This document shows positions 15,254-23,299 of a stretch of 30,046 bases of DNA, piece by piece. Source of the stretch: UMGS1696 sp964558485 (GTDB taxonomy: Bacteria; Bacillota; Clostridia; Oscillospirales; CAG-272); the NCBI GenBank assembly GCA_964558485.1, contig CAZLED010000029.1:1-30046 (forward strand), read 5' to 3'. Below the pieces are notes generated by a model that was not told the DNA's origin, searched no databases, and saw nothing but the letters and a program-made list of their open reading frames with translations. The position numbers and the translations under genes are program-made. The stretch's first letter is position 1; every line of letters starts with the position of its first letter.

Positions 15254-16999
15254 TTACAGACCTCTCGGAATGTAGTGGGTGTGCAGCAGCTCGTGAGCCT
15301 TGTGGCTGTTGGGTTCGCCCAGGAATTCTTCGTAAACCTTCTTGATGATCGGGTTTTCGTGAGACTTCCGGTATTCCAGCAGCTTGGCGTCTGCGTTGTA
15401 CAGAACGGAGGCACGAACCTTACGCAGGTCGATGTTGTTCCGTACCACTGCAGGCTGGATGGGCTGACCACCACCGTTGACACATCCACCGGGACATGCC
15501 ATGATCTCGATGAACTGTACGTCGTAGGTACCGTCCTGTACGCCCTTCAGCAGCTTGTTGGCGTTGGCCGTACCGGAAGCAACTGCCACCTTCACGGTCA
15601 TATCGCCGATCTTATAAGAAGCGAACTTGATACCTTCGGTACCACGAACTTCTTCAAAGTCCACCTTTTCCAGGGGCTTGCCGGTCAGCACTTCGGAAGC
15701 GGTACGCAGAGCAGCTTCCATAACACCACCGGTAGCACCGAAGATGGCGCCGGCACCGGAACCGATGTCGATGGGCGTATCGAATGCAGCGTCATCCAGA
15801 GACTTGAAGTCGATACCAGCCTGTTCGATCAGACGACCCAGCTCACGGGTGGTCACAGCGATATCTACATTTGCCAGACCGTCATTGGACTGACCATCTC
15901 TGCCCACTTCGAACTTCTTGGCGGTGCAGGGGATGGCAGATACGAATACGATGTCCTTGGGGTCGATGCCCATCTTTTCAGCGAAGTAGGACTTGTACAT
16001 AGCGCCGAACATCTGCTGAGGAGACTTGCAGGAGGACAGGTTCTCGATCATATCCGGGAAGTAGTGTTCGCAGTACTTGACCCATCCGGGAGAACAAGAG
16101 GTGATCATGGGCAGCACGCCACCGTTCTGTACACGGCTGATGAACTCGTGTGCTTCTTCCATGATGGTCAGGTCAGCGGTGAAGTTCATGTCGTATACGC
16201 CGTCAAAGCCCAGTGCCTTCAGAGCGGCAACCATCTTACCCTGGGTATCGGTACCGGGTTCGTAGCCGAAGCATTCGCCGATAGCGGTACGTACAGAGGG
16301 AGCGCAGCAGATAGCCACGTGCTTGGAAGGATCGTGGATAGCGTCCAGGATCTTCTGGGTGTCGTCCTTTTCGTACAGTGCGCCAACGGGGCAAGCCACG
16401 ATGCACTGACCGCAGTTGATACAAGAGGTATCTGCCAGAGCCTTTTCGAAGGAAGGAGCGATCTCGGTGTCATAACCACGGTTGGTAGCGCCGATGGCAC
16501 CGATACCCTGCATCTTGGTACAAGCAGCTACGCAGCGGCGGCACAGGATGCACTTGTTGTTGTCCCGGATGATGGAGGGAGAGGACAGGTCCAGGGGCTT
16601 CTTTTCAGCCTTGTCGGTGTAGCAGAAGCGATCCTCATCCACCTTGTATTCCTGGGCCAGCTTCTGCAGTTCGCAGGTGGTGGAACGGATACAGGTCAGG
16701 CACTTCTTTTCGTGGGCAGACAGAACCAGCTCCAGGTTGGTCTTTCTGGCAGCACGGATCTTGGGGGTGTTGGTCTGGATCTCCATACCATCGGCGGCAG
16801 GATATACACAGGCAGCCACCATGCCACGAGCGCCGGTCACTTCCACCAGGCACAGACGGCAGGCACCGATCTCGTTGATGTCCTTTAAGTAGCAAAGCGT
16901 GGGAATATCGATGTTGGCGTACTTGCAGGCTTCCAGAACGGTGCTGCCGGCAGGTACGGAGTATTCCACACCATTGATCTTCACGTTAATCATGTTCAT
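15254..16999 (-). CDS. hydA: [FeFe] hydrogenase catalytic subunit (HydA/HndD type)
   Basis: Catalytic subunit of a multimeric NAD(P)-linked, probably electron-bifurcating [FeFe] hydrogenase that makes or uses H2 in the cytoplasm. At 581 residues it has the M3-type layout. A plant-type [2Fe-2S] domain is at 1-80 (C36, C47, C50 and a Cys in AACVYP). A His-ligated cluster region follows (ELVLSAHEKKCLTCIRSTTC), then two [4Fe-4S] motifs (CILCRRCVAAC, CINCGQCIVACPVG). The H-cluster domain has TSCSPGW at 300-306, PCTAKKFE, and MACPGGCVNGGGQP. The C-terminal small-subunit-like tail contains EFLGEPNSHKAHELLHTHY. The first H-cluster motif reads TSCSPGW, not TSCCPGW. It is the last gene of the operon, 15 bases after the NuoF-like gene. 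Arg and Gly codons are strongly biased (CGT, GGT), suggesting high expression. Confidence 0.95.
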   Translation of the reverse strand: MNMINVKINGVEYSVPAGSTVLEACKYANIDIPTLCYLKDINEIGACRLCLVEVTGARGMVAACVYPAADGMEIQTNTPKIRAARKTNLELVLSAHEKKCLTCIRSTTCELQKLAQEYKVDEDRFCYTDKAEKKPLDLSSPSIIRDNNKCILCRRCVAACTKMQGIGAIGATNRGYDTEIAPSFEKALADTSCINCGQCIVACPVGALYEKDDTQKILDAIHDPSKHVAICCAPSVRTAIGECFGYEPGTDTQGKMVAALKALGFDGVYDMNFTADLTIMEEAHEFISRVQNGGVLPMITSCSPGWVKYCEHYFPDMIENLSSCKSPQQMFGAMYKSYFAEKMGIDPKDIVFVSAIPCTAKKFEVGRDGQSNDGLANVDIAVTTRELGRLIEQAGIDFKSLDDAAFDTPIDIGSGAGAIFGATGGVMEAALRTASEVLTGKPLEKVDFEEVRGTEGIKFASYKIGDMTVKVAVASGTANANKLLKGVQDGTYDVQFIEIMACPGGCVNGGGQPIQPAVVRNNIDLRKVRASVLYNADAKLLEYRKSHENPIIKKVYEEFLGEPNSHKAHELLHTHYIPRGL

Positions 17000-17014
17000 A
17001 CTGTGTATCCTTCC

Positions 17015-18811
17015 TTATTTCTTAGAGATTGCGCCGAACTTACACTTTTCCATACAAGCGCCGCACTTTACGCACTTGGTGGTATCGATCACGTGAGGTT
17101 CCTTGACCTTACCATTGATGGCACCGGCGGGACATACTCTGGAGCACAGGGTACAACCCTTACACTTTTCGGGATCGATGCTGTAGGACAGCAGCTTCTT
17201 GCACACGCCGGCAGGACACTTCTTGTCCACGATGTGTGCGATATATTCATCACGGAAGTACCGCAGGGTAGAGATAACGGGGTTGGGAGCCGTCTGACCC
17301 AGACCACACAGAGATGCGCTCTTGATGTAGTTGGCCAGCTCTTCCAGCTTGTCCAGGTCTTCCATTTCGCCGTTACCGGAGGTGATCTTTTCCAGGATCT
17401 CCAGCAGACGAACGGTACCGATACGGCAGGGTGCGCACTTACCACAGGATTCATCTACGGTGAATTCCAGGAAGAACTTGGCAATGTCTACCATGCAGGA
17501 GTCTTCGTCCATAACGATCAGACCACCGGAACCCATCATGGAACCGATCTTGATCAGGTTATCATAGTCGATAGGCGTATCGATCAGGGAAGCCGGGATA
17601 CAACCGCCGGAAGGACCACCGGTCTGGGCAGCCTTGAACTTCTTGCCGTTGGGGATACCGCCACCGATCTCTTCAACCACTTCACGCAGGGTCGTACCCA
17701 TGGGAATTTCTACCAGACCGGTGTTCTTGATCTTACCACCCAGAGCGAATACCTTGGTACCCTTGGAGGTTTCGGTACCCATGGAGGAGAACCATTCGGC
17801 ACCCTTCATGATGATCTGGGCGATGTTGGCGTAGGTTTCTACGTTGTTTACGATGGTAGGCTGGCCCCACAGACCCTTTACAGCCGGGAACGGAGGACGT
17901 ACACGAGGTTCACCACGGTTGCCTTCGATGGAGGTCAGCAGAGCAGTTTCTTCACCGCATACGAATGCACCAGCACCCAGACGGATGTGGATATCAAAGT
18001 TGAAGTCGGTACCGAAGATGTTCTTGCCCAGCAGGCCATATTCTCTTGCCTGTTCCAGAGCGATGCTCAGACGCTTAACGGCGATGGGGTATTCTGCACG
18101 AACATATACCCAACCTTCGTCAGCACCGATGGCATAACCGGCAATGGCCATAGCTTCGATCAGGGCATGGGGGTCACCTTCCAGGATGGAACGGTCCATG
18201 AATGCACCCGGGTCACCTTCGTCGGCGTTACATACAACGTACTTCTTGTCGGAAACGCTTGCCTTTGCAAACATCCACTTCCGACCGGTCGGGAAGCCAC
18301 CGCCGCCTCTGCCACGCAGACCGGAGTCCAGGATCACCTTGATGACGTCGTCGGGGGTCATCTGGGTCAGGACCTTATTCAGGGCGAAGTAGCCGTCCAT
18401 AGCGATATATTCTTCGATGTTTTCGGGGTTGATGACACCGCAGTTCCGCAGGGCAACTCTCTTCTGCTTCTTGTAGAAGTTGGTGTCGCTCAGAGAAGAG
18501 GCAGCAGCAGCATCCTTGTGCTCTACGCCATCCTTGTACACCAGACGGTCTACGATACGACCCTTCAGCAGGTGTTCTTCCACGATCTCCGGGATATCAT
18601 CCTCGGTGACCATGCTATAGAACGTGCCTTCGGGATATACGATCATAATGGGGCCCAGCGCACACAGACCAAAGCAGCCGGTCATGACGATCTTGATCTC
18701 GTCTTCCAGGCCCTTCGCCTTCAGTTCGGCGGCCAGCTTATCGTGGAGCTTGGCACTACCGGAAGAGGTACAACCGGTACCACCGCAAATCAATACATGA
18801 GAACGAATCAT
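17015..18811 (-). CDS. hydB: NuoF-like hydrogenase subunit (HydB/HndC)
   Basis: Flavin- and NAD(P)H-binding subunit of the hydrogenase complex, passing electrons between NAD(P)H, Fe-S clusters and HydA. It has 598 residues. A thioredoxin-like [2Fe-2S] domain is at the N-terminus (CGGTGCTSSG and MTGCFGLCALGP, about 1-95). The NuoF core has the NADH-binding glycine stretch GRGGGGFPTGRKW near 166-178, and ADEGDPGAFMDR for FMN binding. The [4Fe-4S] motif ESCGKCAPCRIG is at about 450-461. Two C-terminal ferredoxin-type motifs are present (CKGCTLCSRVCPAG and CVKCGACMEKCKFG). This full set of extra clusters is typical of HydB of trimeric and tetrameric bifurcating enzymes; bifurcation itself is inferred. 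An AGGAGG site precedes the start at 18811. Codon use is biased as in hydA. Confidence 0.95.
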   Translation of the reverse strand: MIRSHVLICGGTGCTSSGSAKLHDKLAAELKAKGLEDEIKIVMTGCFGLCALGPIMIVYPEGTFYSMVTEDDIPEIVEEHLLKGRIVDRLVYKDGVEHKDAAAASSLSDTNFYKKQKRVALRNCGVINPENIEEYIAMDGYFALNKVLTQMTPDDVIKVILDSGLRGRGGGGFPTGRKWMFAKASVSDKKYVVCNADEGDPGAFMDRSILEGDPHALIEAMAIAGYAIGADEGWVYVRAEYPIAVKRLSIALEQAREYGLLGKNIFGTDFNFDIHIRLGAGAFVCGEETALLTSIEGNRGEPRVRPPFPAVKGLWGQPTIVNNVETYANIAQIIMKGAEWFSSMGTETSKGTKVFALGGKIKNTGLVEIPMGTTLREVVEEIGGGIPNGKKFKAAQTGGPSGGCIPASLIDTPIDYDNLIKIGSMMGSGGLIVMDEDSCMVDIAKFFLEFTVDESCGKCAPCRIGTVRLLEILEKITSGNGEMEDLDKLEELANYIKSASLCGLGQTAPNPVISTLRYFRDEYIAHIVDKKCPAGVCKKLLSYSIDPEKCKGCTLCSRVCPAGAINGKVKEPHVIDTTKCVKCGACMEKCKFGAISKK

Positions 18812-18832
18812 AACTGTTTATTCCTCCTGAAG

Positions 18833-19207
18833 TTAAATCTGTGCAGCGCCGATGGTGTACTCGGTAACGACTGCGCCGCCTTTGATGTGCTTTTCGATCA
18901 CTTCCTGAGCCTTCTCTGCGGTCATCTTTACGTAAGTAACCTTTTCCTTGTCCTTCTGGTATACTTCCACAACGGGTTCGTACTGGCAGATACCGATACA
19001 GCCGGTCTGGGTCACGGTCACGGTCTCAGCAAGTCCTGCTGCATTTACGCCTTCCACGAAAGCGTTCAGTACGGGACGGGCACCGGCAGCGATACCGCAG
19101 GTGGCCATACCCACTACGACACGGATCTCATTATCGCCGGCCTGACGAACGGCTACCTTGTCCGCCATCTTGGCTTTGATCGCCATCAGTTCTTCTAAAG
19201 ACTTCAT
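18833..19207 (-). CDS. Thioredoxin-like [2Fe-2S] ferredoxin subunit (HndB-like)
   Basis: Small electron-carrier subunit of the hydrogenase complex, equivalent to HndB of NADP-reducing hydrogenases. ATG 19207 (MKSLEELMAIKAKMADKV) is chosen because AAGGAT lies just upstream and homologues start this way; 124 residues. The four cluster Cys are visible as GMATCGIAAGA (first pair has only one Cys; the second ligand is not obvious here) and QTGCIGICQYEP. The C-terminal KVTYVKMTAEKAQEVIEKHI matches the fold. One Cys fewer than the usual four is worth a check: I count C in ATCG plus C and C in CIGIC in the recognisable motifs. It sits 21 bases before the NuoF-like gene. Confidence 0.85.
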   Translation of the reverse strand: MKSLEELMAIKAKMADKVAVRQAGDNEIRVVVGMATCGIAAGARPVLNAFVEGVNAAGLAETVTVTQTGCIGICQYEPVVEVYQKDKEKVTYVKMTAEKAQEVIEKHIKGGAVVTEYTIGAAQI

Positions 19208-19253
19208 ATACAAGGATCCTTTCTGTTTTCTATATGCAAATAAATGGAATACG

Positions 19254-19835
19254 TTATAGGGTTTCTTCCCCTGACTGTGGTTGATACTGCTCCCGCAGGT
19301 ATCCATCGATCCAGCTTAGGATCTCCGGCTCGGCAAGAGAGATCTCTTCACCCAACAGGGCACGCAGCTCTGCACAGCGCAGCTCCACATTGCCGCCGGG
19401 GAAGGTATGAGTGAAGGTAAAGTTGATGCTTGGGGAACCCTGGATCAGGGTCTTGACGGTCTCCACCATATCGCCTAAAGGAATAAAATCGATATGGTTT
19501 CTGCCGAAGGTACCTTGAATGGTGGTGCCATGATCGGGGTCGGTGGTGCCGTCCGGTCTCTTTTCGGGGACAGACGTAATGGTCACGTGACCGCCGGTCA
19601 TTTCTGCCAGCATAGTGAGAAACGGAACGCCCAGCCCCACCTTCCGGGTCTTCCGGGTGGTGAAGAAGGGATTGGACAGCTTTTCCACCTGCTCCTTCGA
19701 CATACCGCAGCCGTTGTCCGTCACGGTAAAGGTGAGCCATTCTCCTTCTTCCACCAGGGAAATGAGAATGGTATCCGCACCGGCCCGGACAGAGTTCATG
19801 GTGATGTCCAGCACATACAGAGAAAATTCATCCAT
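19254..19835 (-). CDS. GHKL-type ATP-binding protein (histidine-kinase-like ATPase domain)
   Basis: 193-residue protein consisting of a HATPase_c domain without sensor, dimerisation or phospho-acceptor His segments. The N-box is near LDITMNSVRAGA (9-20), the G1 box is DNGCGM, the F-box NPFFTT and the G2 box GLGVPFL. A C-terminal extension of about 70 residues includes a short Glu-rich segment. As seen in related clostridial operons it may bind ATP and act as a kinase or anti-factor that takes signals from the sensory hydrogenase module; this is inference. It lies between the PHP gene (3-base gap) and the HndB-like gene. No response regulator is encoded in the window. Confidence 0.85.
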   Translation of the reverse strand: MDEFSLYVLDITMNSVRAGADTILISLVEEGEWLTFTVTDNGCGMSKEQVEKLSNPFFTTRKTRKVGLGVPFLTMLAEMTGGHVTITSVPEKRPDGTTDPDHGTTIQGTFGRNHIDFIPLGDMVETVKTLIQGSPSINFTFTHTFPGGNVELRCAELRALLGEEISLAEPEILSWIDGYLREQYQPQSGEETL

Positions 19836-19838
19836 ACG

Positions 19839-20594
19839 TTATCCTTTCTCGCCACGGAGGTACCGGAACAGGCTCTCCCGCACCCGGTCTCCGCTGTAGG
19901 GCGTATCGTCCAGATCCAGAGCATTGGTGTGTTCCGCCGTATCGGCCTCGGACAGCGTCCACAGATTGTGGGCATCGGAGTCGATGACTCTTGCCATGGG
20001 CTTGATATGGGGGAACATACTGGTGTAAATGGGCACCGACGTGGGATCGTTCAGCTCATAGGCGGTGAAGGCAGGTGTTTTCGGGAAGGCACCCAGCACC
20101 GCCACCATGCCATTGGAGGAGCGATCGATGTGGGCCGGATAGCAGATACCGCCATGTGGCTGCACCAGCGTAACGGCTTCTTCGATGGAAATGGTAGTGG
20201 CGTTGATGAGCAGATCTTCTTCCTCTCGGAGGATCTGGTCGTTTTCGTCCAGCACCAACTGGTGTCCAAAGATCTCCACCTTATTCCGGATGCGCACCCG
20301 GCGAGCGTCCACCACGGCTCCGAACGCCATAGCGGCATCCAGCGTGGGAAACAGGCACACCATATGCACGTCCTCCGCCGTTGTCAGCTCCATGCCGGCC
20401 ACCGGGATGATACCCTGTTTTTTGGCCTGTGCATAGAAGGCCGGGCAGTTGGCTGTGGAATTGTGGTCGGTCAGCGCCACGATCTGGAGACCGTTGATAG
20501 CCGCCATACCAGCGATATTGGCAGGGGTCATATCGTCGTCGCCGCAGGGAGAAAGACAGGAATGCACGTGCAGATCATAGTAATATCGACTCAT
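19839..20594 (-). CDS. PHP-domain metal-dependent phosphoesterase
   Basis: 251-residue protein of the PHP (polymerase and histidinol phosphatase) superfamily, TrpH-like. The metal-binding motif DLHVHSCLSPCGDD (8-21), ALTDHNSTANCP, and a later HIDR and SDAHN supply the His/Asp set for a multi-metal site, so it should be catalytically intact. It may hydrolyse a phosphoester such as a nucleotide or signalling molecule; the substrate cannot be predicted. It sits between a DRTGG gene and a GHKL ATPase gene inside the hydrogenase operon, an association I know from other Clostridia, which suggests a signalling rather than metabolic job. Confidence 0.88.
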   Translation of the reverse strand: MSRYYYDLHVHSCLSPCGDDDMTPANIAGMAAINGLQIVALTDHNSTANCPAFYAQAKKQGIIPVAGMELTTAEDVHMVCLFPTLDAAMAFGAVVDARRVRIRNKVEIFGHQLVLDENDQILREEEDLLINATTISIEEAVTLVQPHGGICYPAHIDRSSNGMVAVLGAFPKTPAFTAYELNDPTSVPIYTSMFPHIKPMARVIDSDAHNLWTLSEADTAEHTNALDLDDTPYSGDRVRESLFRYLRGEKG

Positions 20595-20612
20595 GTTTCC
20601 CTCCGTCTCACC

Positions 20613-20942
20613 TCACCCAAGCTGGGTAGCGATCCCGGCGCAAAGCTCGTACACCGTTTTTTCGGAAGACAGGACGCAAATGCCCTTTTCCCGGGCAGCC
20701 TCCAATGCATCCGGCACCAGGGTCACCCCTTCGGCTAAGATCACGCAGGCCGCTTCGGTCAGGCTGGCGACGGCGATCACGTTCATGTTGTTCATGATGG
20801 TGATCCACACATTTCCGGCTTCCACATGGCTCATGGCACGGCTGAGCAGGTCTCCGGCATAGACGCCATCGTACTCTGTCACAGAGCCGCACACCACGGT
20901 CAGCGCCAATGTATCCAGCAGTTGTTGTCCGTTCCTGTTCAT
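20613..20942 (-). CDS. DRTGG-domain protein (copy 2)
   Basis: 109-residue single-domain protein of the DRTGG type, the fold found next to CBS domains in regulatory proteins and thought to bind a small ligand. Start at 20942 (MNRNGQQLLDTLAL) overlaps the stop of the upstream sensory-hydrogenase gene by four bases (ATGA), so the two are translationally coupled. Stretches visible are CGSVTEYDGVYAGDLLSRAM, WITIMNNMNVIAVASL and CVILAEG. It is a distant paralogue of the protein at 22857-23198. The two copies flank the RsbW-like and sensory-hydrogenase genes, so a heteromeric or sequential role in the sensory module is plausible. Confidence 0.82.
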   Translation of the reverse strand: MNRNGQQLLDTLALTVVCGSVTEYDGVYAGDLLSRAMSHVEAGNVWITIMNNMNVIAVASLTEAACVILAEGVTLVPDALEAAREKGICVLSSEKTVYELCAGIATQLG

Positions 20943-22297
20943 TGGTCCTTCTCCTGTGCATCGTGTCCGGGCTGTTCCTTCGGCGGCTGTGCAAAGGCAG
21001 CGGGGAAAGCATCGGCCGGGACACCTTCTTTTCGTTTGTTGAGATATTCGTGGAACAGCATCCGCATATTGACGGTGCATTCGTCTGCGTTGGTCTCTCC
21101 TTTGACGATATCCTCGGCAAAGGCCATGCAGGTCGGTGCGCCGCAGGAACCGCAGTCGGTACCGGGCAGACCCTGGCAAATGCTCTCGATCTCCGCCATC
21201 ATCCGCATAGCCTCGGCTCGGTCGTCCGACAACCGGTTGTAGGGATTGTACTGGACCACGTCGGGCGTGAAGGCTTCCTCGGGGATGTACCCTTCTCGTT
21301 TGGGACGATTGGGAGAGACGGGCAGATAGCGCTTGAGAGACTGGAGACGTGCCTGTGCGATATAGGGATTGGCGACGGTCATCGCACCGCCGACGCAGCC
21401 ACCGTTGCAGGCATTGAGCTCCACGTACTCCAGGTGGCCGATCCCTTCGTTGTCGATCTGTTCCAGCACACGGATACAATTTTCGATGCCGTCTGCTGCT
21501 AAGTAATGTTCGTTGAAAATGGCAGTGGACTCACCGCCGGTGGATGCCCAGCCGATGCCGATCATACCAGCCTCTGTGGATTCCGTCGGTTCCTCGATAT
21601 GCTTCATGATATCGATGAGCTGGAAGTACACATCCCGGACGGACAGCACGTGATCCACGTTGTGCCGTTCGCTTGCCACGCCGTTGTTGAAGTAGCTGAC
21701 CTTTGCCGGGCAAGGGGAGATGAAGAACACACCGATGTCCTCGTTTTTGAGCGCCGGGTGCTCCTCCATCGCCTGTTTCCGGGCCAGATCGGCAGCGATC
21801 TCCACCGGTGGCAATAGCGGAATGATGTTTTCACACAGGAAGGGGTAGTTCATGCTGATGAGCCGGGAGATCACGGGGCAGGCAGAGCTGATGACCGGCC
21901 GGGGCACGTCGTCCCGTTTCAGGTACGAACGTGTGTAAGCCGACACGAGCTCCGCGGCTCTTGCCACTTCGTAGACCATATCGAACCCCATTTTGTGCAG
22001 CCCTTCGATGACAAAGCCGATGTTGTCCAGGTTGTCGAATTGTCCGTACAGCGAAGGCGCCGGCAATGCGATGCGGAACGAAAATTCCTGCATAGTGGAT
22101 AGGGGATCGTGGGTCGCTTTTTTGGCTTTATGGGAGCAGACCCGGATACATTCGCCACAGTCGATACACCGGGCCGAATGGATCACGGCGTGTCCATCCC
22201 GGATCCGTATGGCTTCGGTGGGACAGCGCTTCAGGCAGGCCGTGCATCCCTTGCACTTGGTCACATCCAGTGAAACCGAATGTTTGTATTCTTTCAT
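20939..22297 (-). CDS. Sensory-type [FeFe] hydrogenase (HydS/HfsB-like)
   Basis: 452-residue hydrogenase-like protein of the putative H2-sensing group. The N-terminal 2x[4Fe-4S] domain is CKGCTACLKRCPTE and CIDCGECIRVCSHK. The H-cluster domain has degenerate signatures: SSACPVI with Ala139-Cys140 (the cubane ligand Cys kept, the proton-relay Cys replaced by Ala), SPCPAKVSYFN instead of MPCxxKxxE, and ELNACNGGCVGGAM instead of the GGGQ form. The C-terminal domain is a [4Fe-4S] assembly-type motif (DCGSCGAPTC...NADEC, about 385-415). There is no PAS or kinase domain and no small-subunit tail. The proton-relay loss matches what is known for HydS of Thermotoga. GAGGTGA precedes the start. Arg codons are mostly CGG, unlike hydA. 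Confidence 0.85.
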   Translation of the reverse strand: MKEYKHSVSLDVTKCKGCTACLKRCPTEAIRIRDGHAVIHSARCIDCGECIRVCSHKAKKATHDPLSTMQEFSFRIALPAPSLYGQFDNLDNIGFVIEGLHKMGFDMVYEVARAAELVSAYTRSYLKRDDVPRPVISSACPVISRLISMNYPFLCENIIPLLPPVEIAADLARKQAMEEHPALKNEDIGVFFISPCPAKVSYFNNGVASERHNVDHVLSVRDVYFQLIDIMKHIEEPTESTEAGMIGIGWASTGGESTAIFNEHYLAADGIENCIRVLEQIDNEGIGHLEYVELNACNGGCVGGAMTVANPYIAQARLQSLKRYLPVSPNRPKREGYIPEEAFTPDVVQYNPYNRLSDDRAEAMRMMAEIESICQGLPGTDCGSCGAPTCMAFAEDIVKGETNADECTVNMRMLFHEYLNKRKEGVPADAFPAAFAQPPKEQPGHDAQEKDQ

Positions 22298-22421
22298 GCT
22301 TCACCTCGTGCTTTCGTTTTTTGAGAGGCGGAACATCTTCTTTTGAAGAAAGTAGTACGCAGCGTGCCGGATGGAGAACAAACTCGTCTCGCTCCATAAG
22401 GTCCCCTTGTACTATAGCTGA

Positions 22422-22844
22422 TCAAACATTGACACGCATGGTGATGGTGGTACCTACGCCGACCTCTGTATCGATGTGCATATAGTCGGTGTATTTTTTC
22501 ATGTTGGGCAGACCCATACCGGCGCCAAAGCCCAGAGCACGGATATTGTCTCTGGCTGTGGAATAGCCTTCCTGCATGGCAAGCTCGATATTGGGGATGC
22601 CGGGACCACGGTCAGCCAGCACGATCTCTATGTATTCGTCGCCCACGGTCACATCCGCATTGCCGCCGTTGGCGTGGATGACCATATTGATCTCGCCTTC
22701 GTACATGGCAATGGAGACACGGCGCATGACATCCGGTGGAAAGCCCAGCTGCCGCAGCTTCTTCTTGACCATCACAGACGCTTCTCCTGCCGAGGAAAAG
22801 TTTTCGCCGTCTACATTAAAGTGAAATTTCACGGGTTCGTGCAT
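22422..22844 (-). CDS. RsbW-like anti-sigma/serine kinase-type ATPase
   Basis: 140-residue HATPase_c_2 protein resembling anti-sigma factor serine kinases (RsbW/SpoIIAB). An N-box-like MYEGEINMVIHANGG near 48-62, the G1 stretch DRGPGIPN and the glycine stretch GFGAGMGLPNMKKYTD are visible. The N-terminus reads KFHFNVDGENFSSAGEAS. No sigma factor or anti-anti-sigma factor is encoded nearby. It precedes the sensory hydrogenase gene and follows a DRTGG gene, so it is a candidate output for H2 or redox sensing; the target is unknown. A GGAGGAG ribosome site precedes the start at 22844. Confidence 0.85.
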   Translation of the reverse strand: MHEPVKFHFNVDGENFSSAGEASVMVKKKLRQLGFPPDVMRRVSIAMYEGEINMVIHANGGNADVTVGDEYIEIVLADRGPGIPNIELAMQEGYSTARDNIRALGFGAGMGLPNMKKYTDYMHIDTEVGVGTTITMRVNV

Positions 22845-22856
22845 ACCGTCTCCTCC

Positions 22857-23198
22857 TTATTGTCCGTGCAGGCCATGGGAATACAGGATCCCACAGGCCT
22901 CATAGGCTCTGGTGGTAGAACGCATGACCACGATCCCGCACTCTTCTGCCAGGATCAGCATTTCCTCCGTGGGTATCTTGCTGCGAACGAACACGACGCA
23001 GGGCATATCCATCATGGCGGCTGTGCGGATCACCTGGGCATTGACCAGCCCCGTAAGCAGCACACCTTGATCCTTGACGAATGCCAGCACATCGCTCATC
23101 ATATCGCTGCAACAGGCAGAATATACTTCGCCGTCCAGGGCCTCACTGCCGCAGAGCAGCTCTGCCTGCAAAAGATCTTGAATTTCTTTGATTTTCAT
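22857..23198 (-). CDS. DRTGG-domain protein (copy 1)
   Basis: 113-residue DRTGG-type protein. Recognisable features are MKIKEIQDLLQAELLCG at the N-terminus, YSACCSDMMSDVLAFV, LLTGLVNAQVIRTAAM and CGIVVMRSTTRAYEACGIL. It is paralogous to the 109-residue copy at 20613-20942. It has several Cys (CC pair near residue 29), which could sense redox, though this is only a guess. It lies 12 bases before the RsbW-like gene and 101 bases after the NuoE-like gene. The domain probably binds a small ligand and works with its neighbours in the sensory module. Confidence 0.82.
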   Translation of the reverse strand: MKIKEIQDLLQAELLCGSEALDGEVYSACCSDMMSDVLAFVKDQGVLLTGLVNAQVIRTAAMMDMPCVVFVRSKIPTEEMLILAEECGIVVMRSTTRAYEACGILYSHGLHGQ

Positions 23199-23299
23199 AG
23201 GCTATATATCCTTCTTTCGGGAAACTCTGCAAAGGAGCCTCCCCGTGTCTTACGAACGCTTCATCGGATATGCAGGGTAGGAGATGGGTGAGATCAGAC

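Noticed and set aside
17003..19198. 731-codon + strand frame over hydB and the HndB-like gene, and a 537-codon frame over hydA
   Set aside because: The restricted codon set of these genes leaves the complementary frame free of stops. No start signals or protein features are seen on the antisense side.
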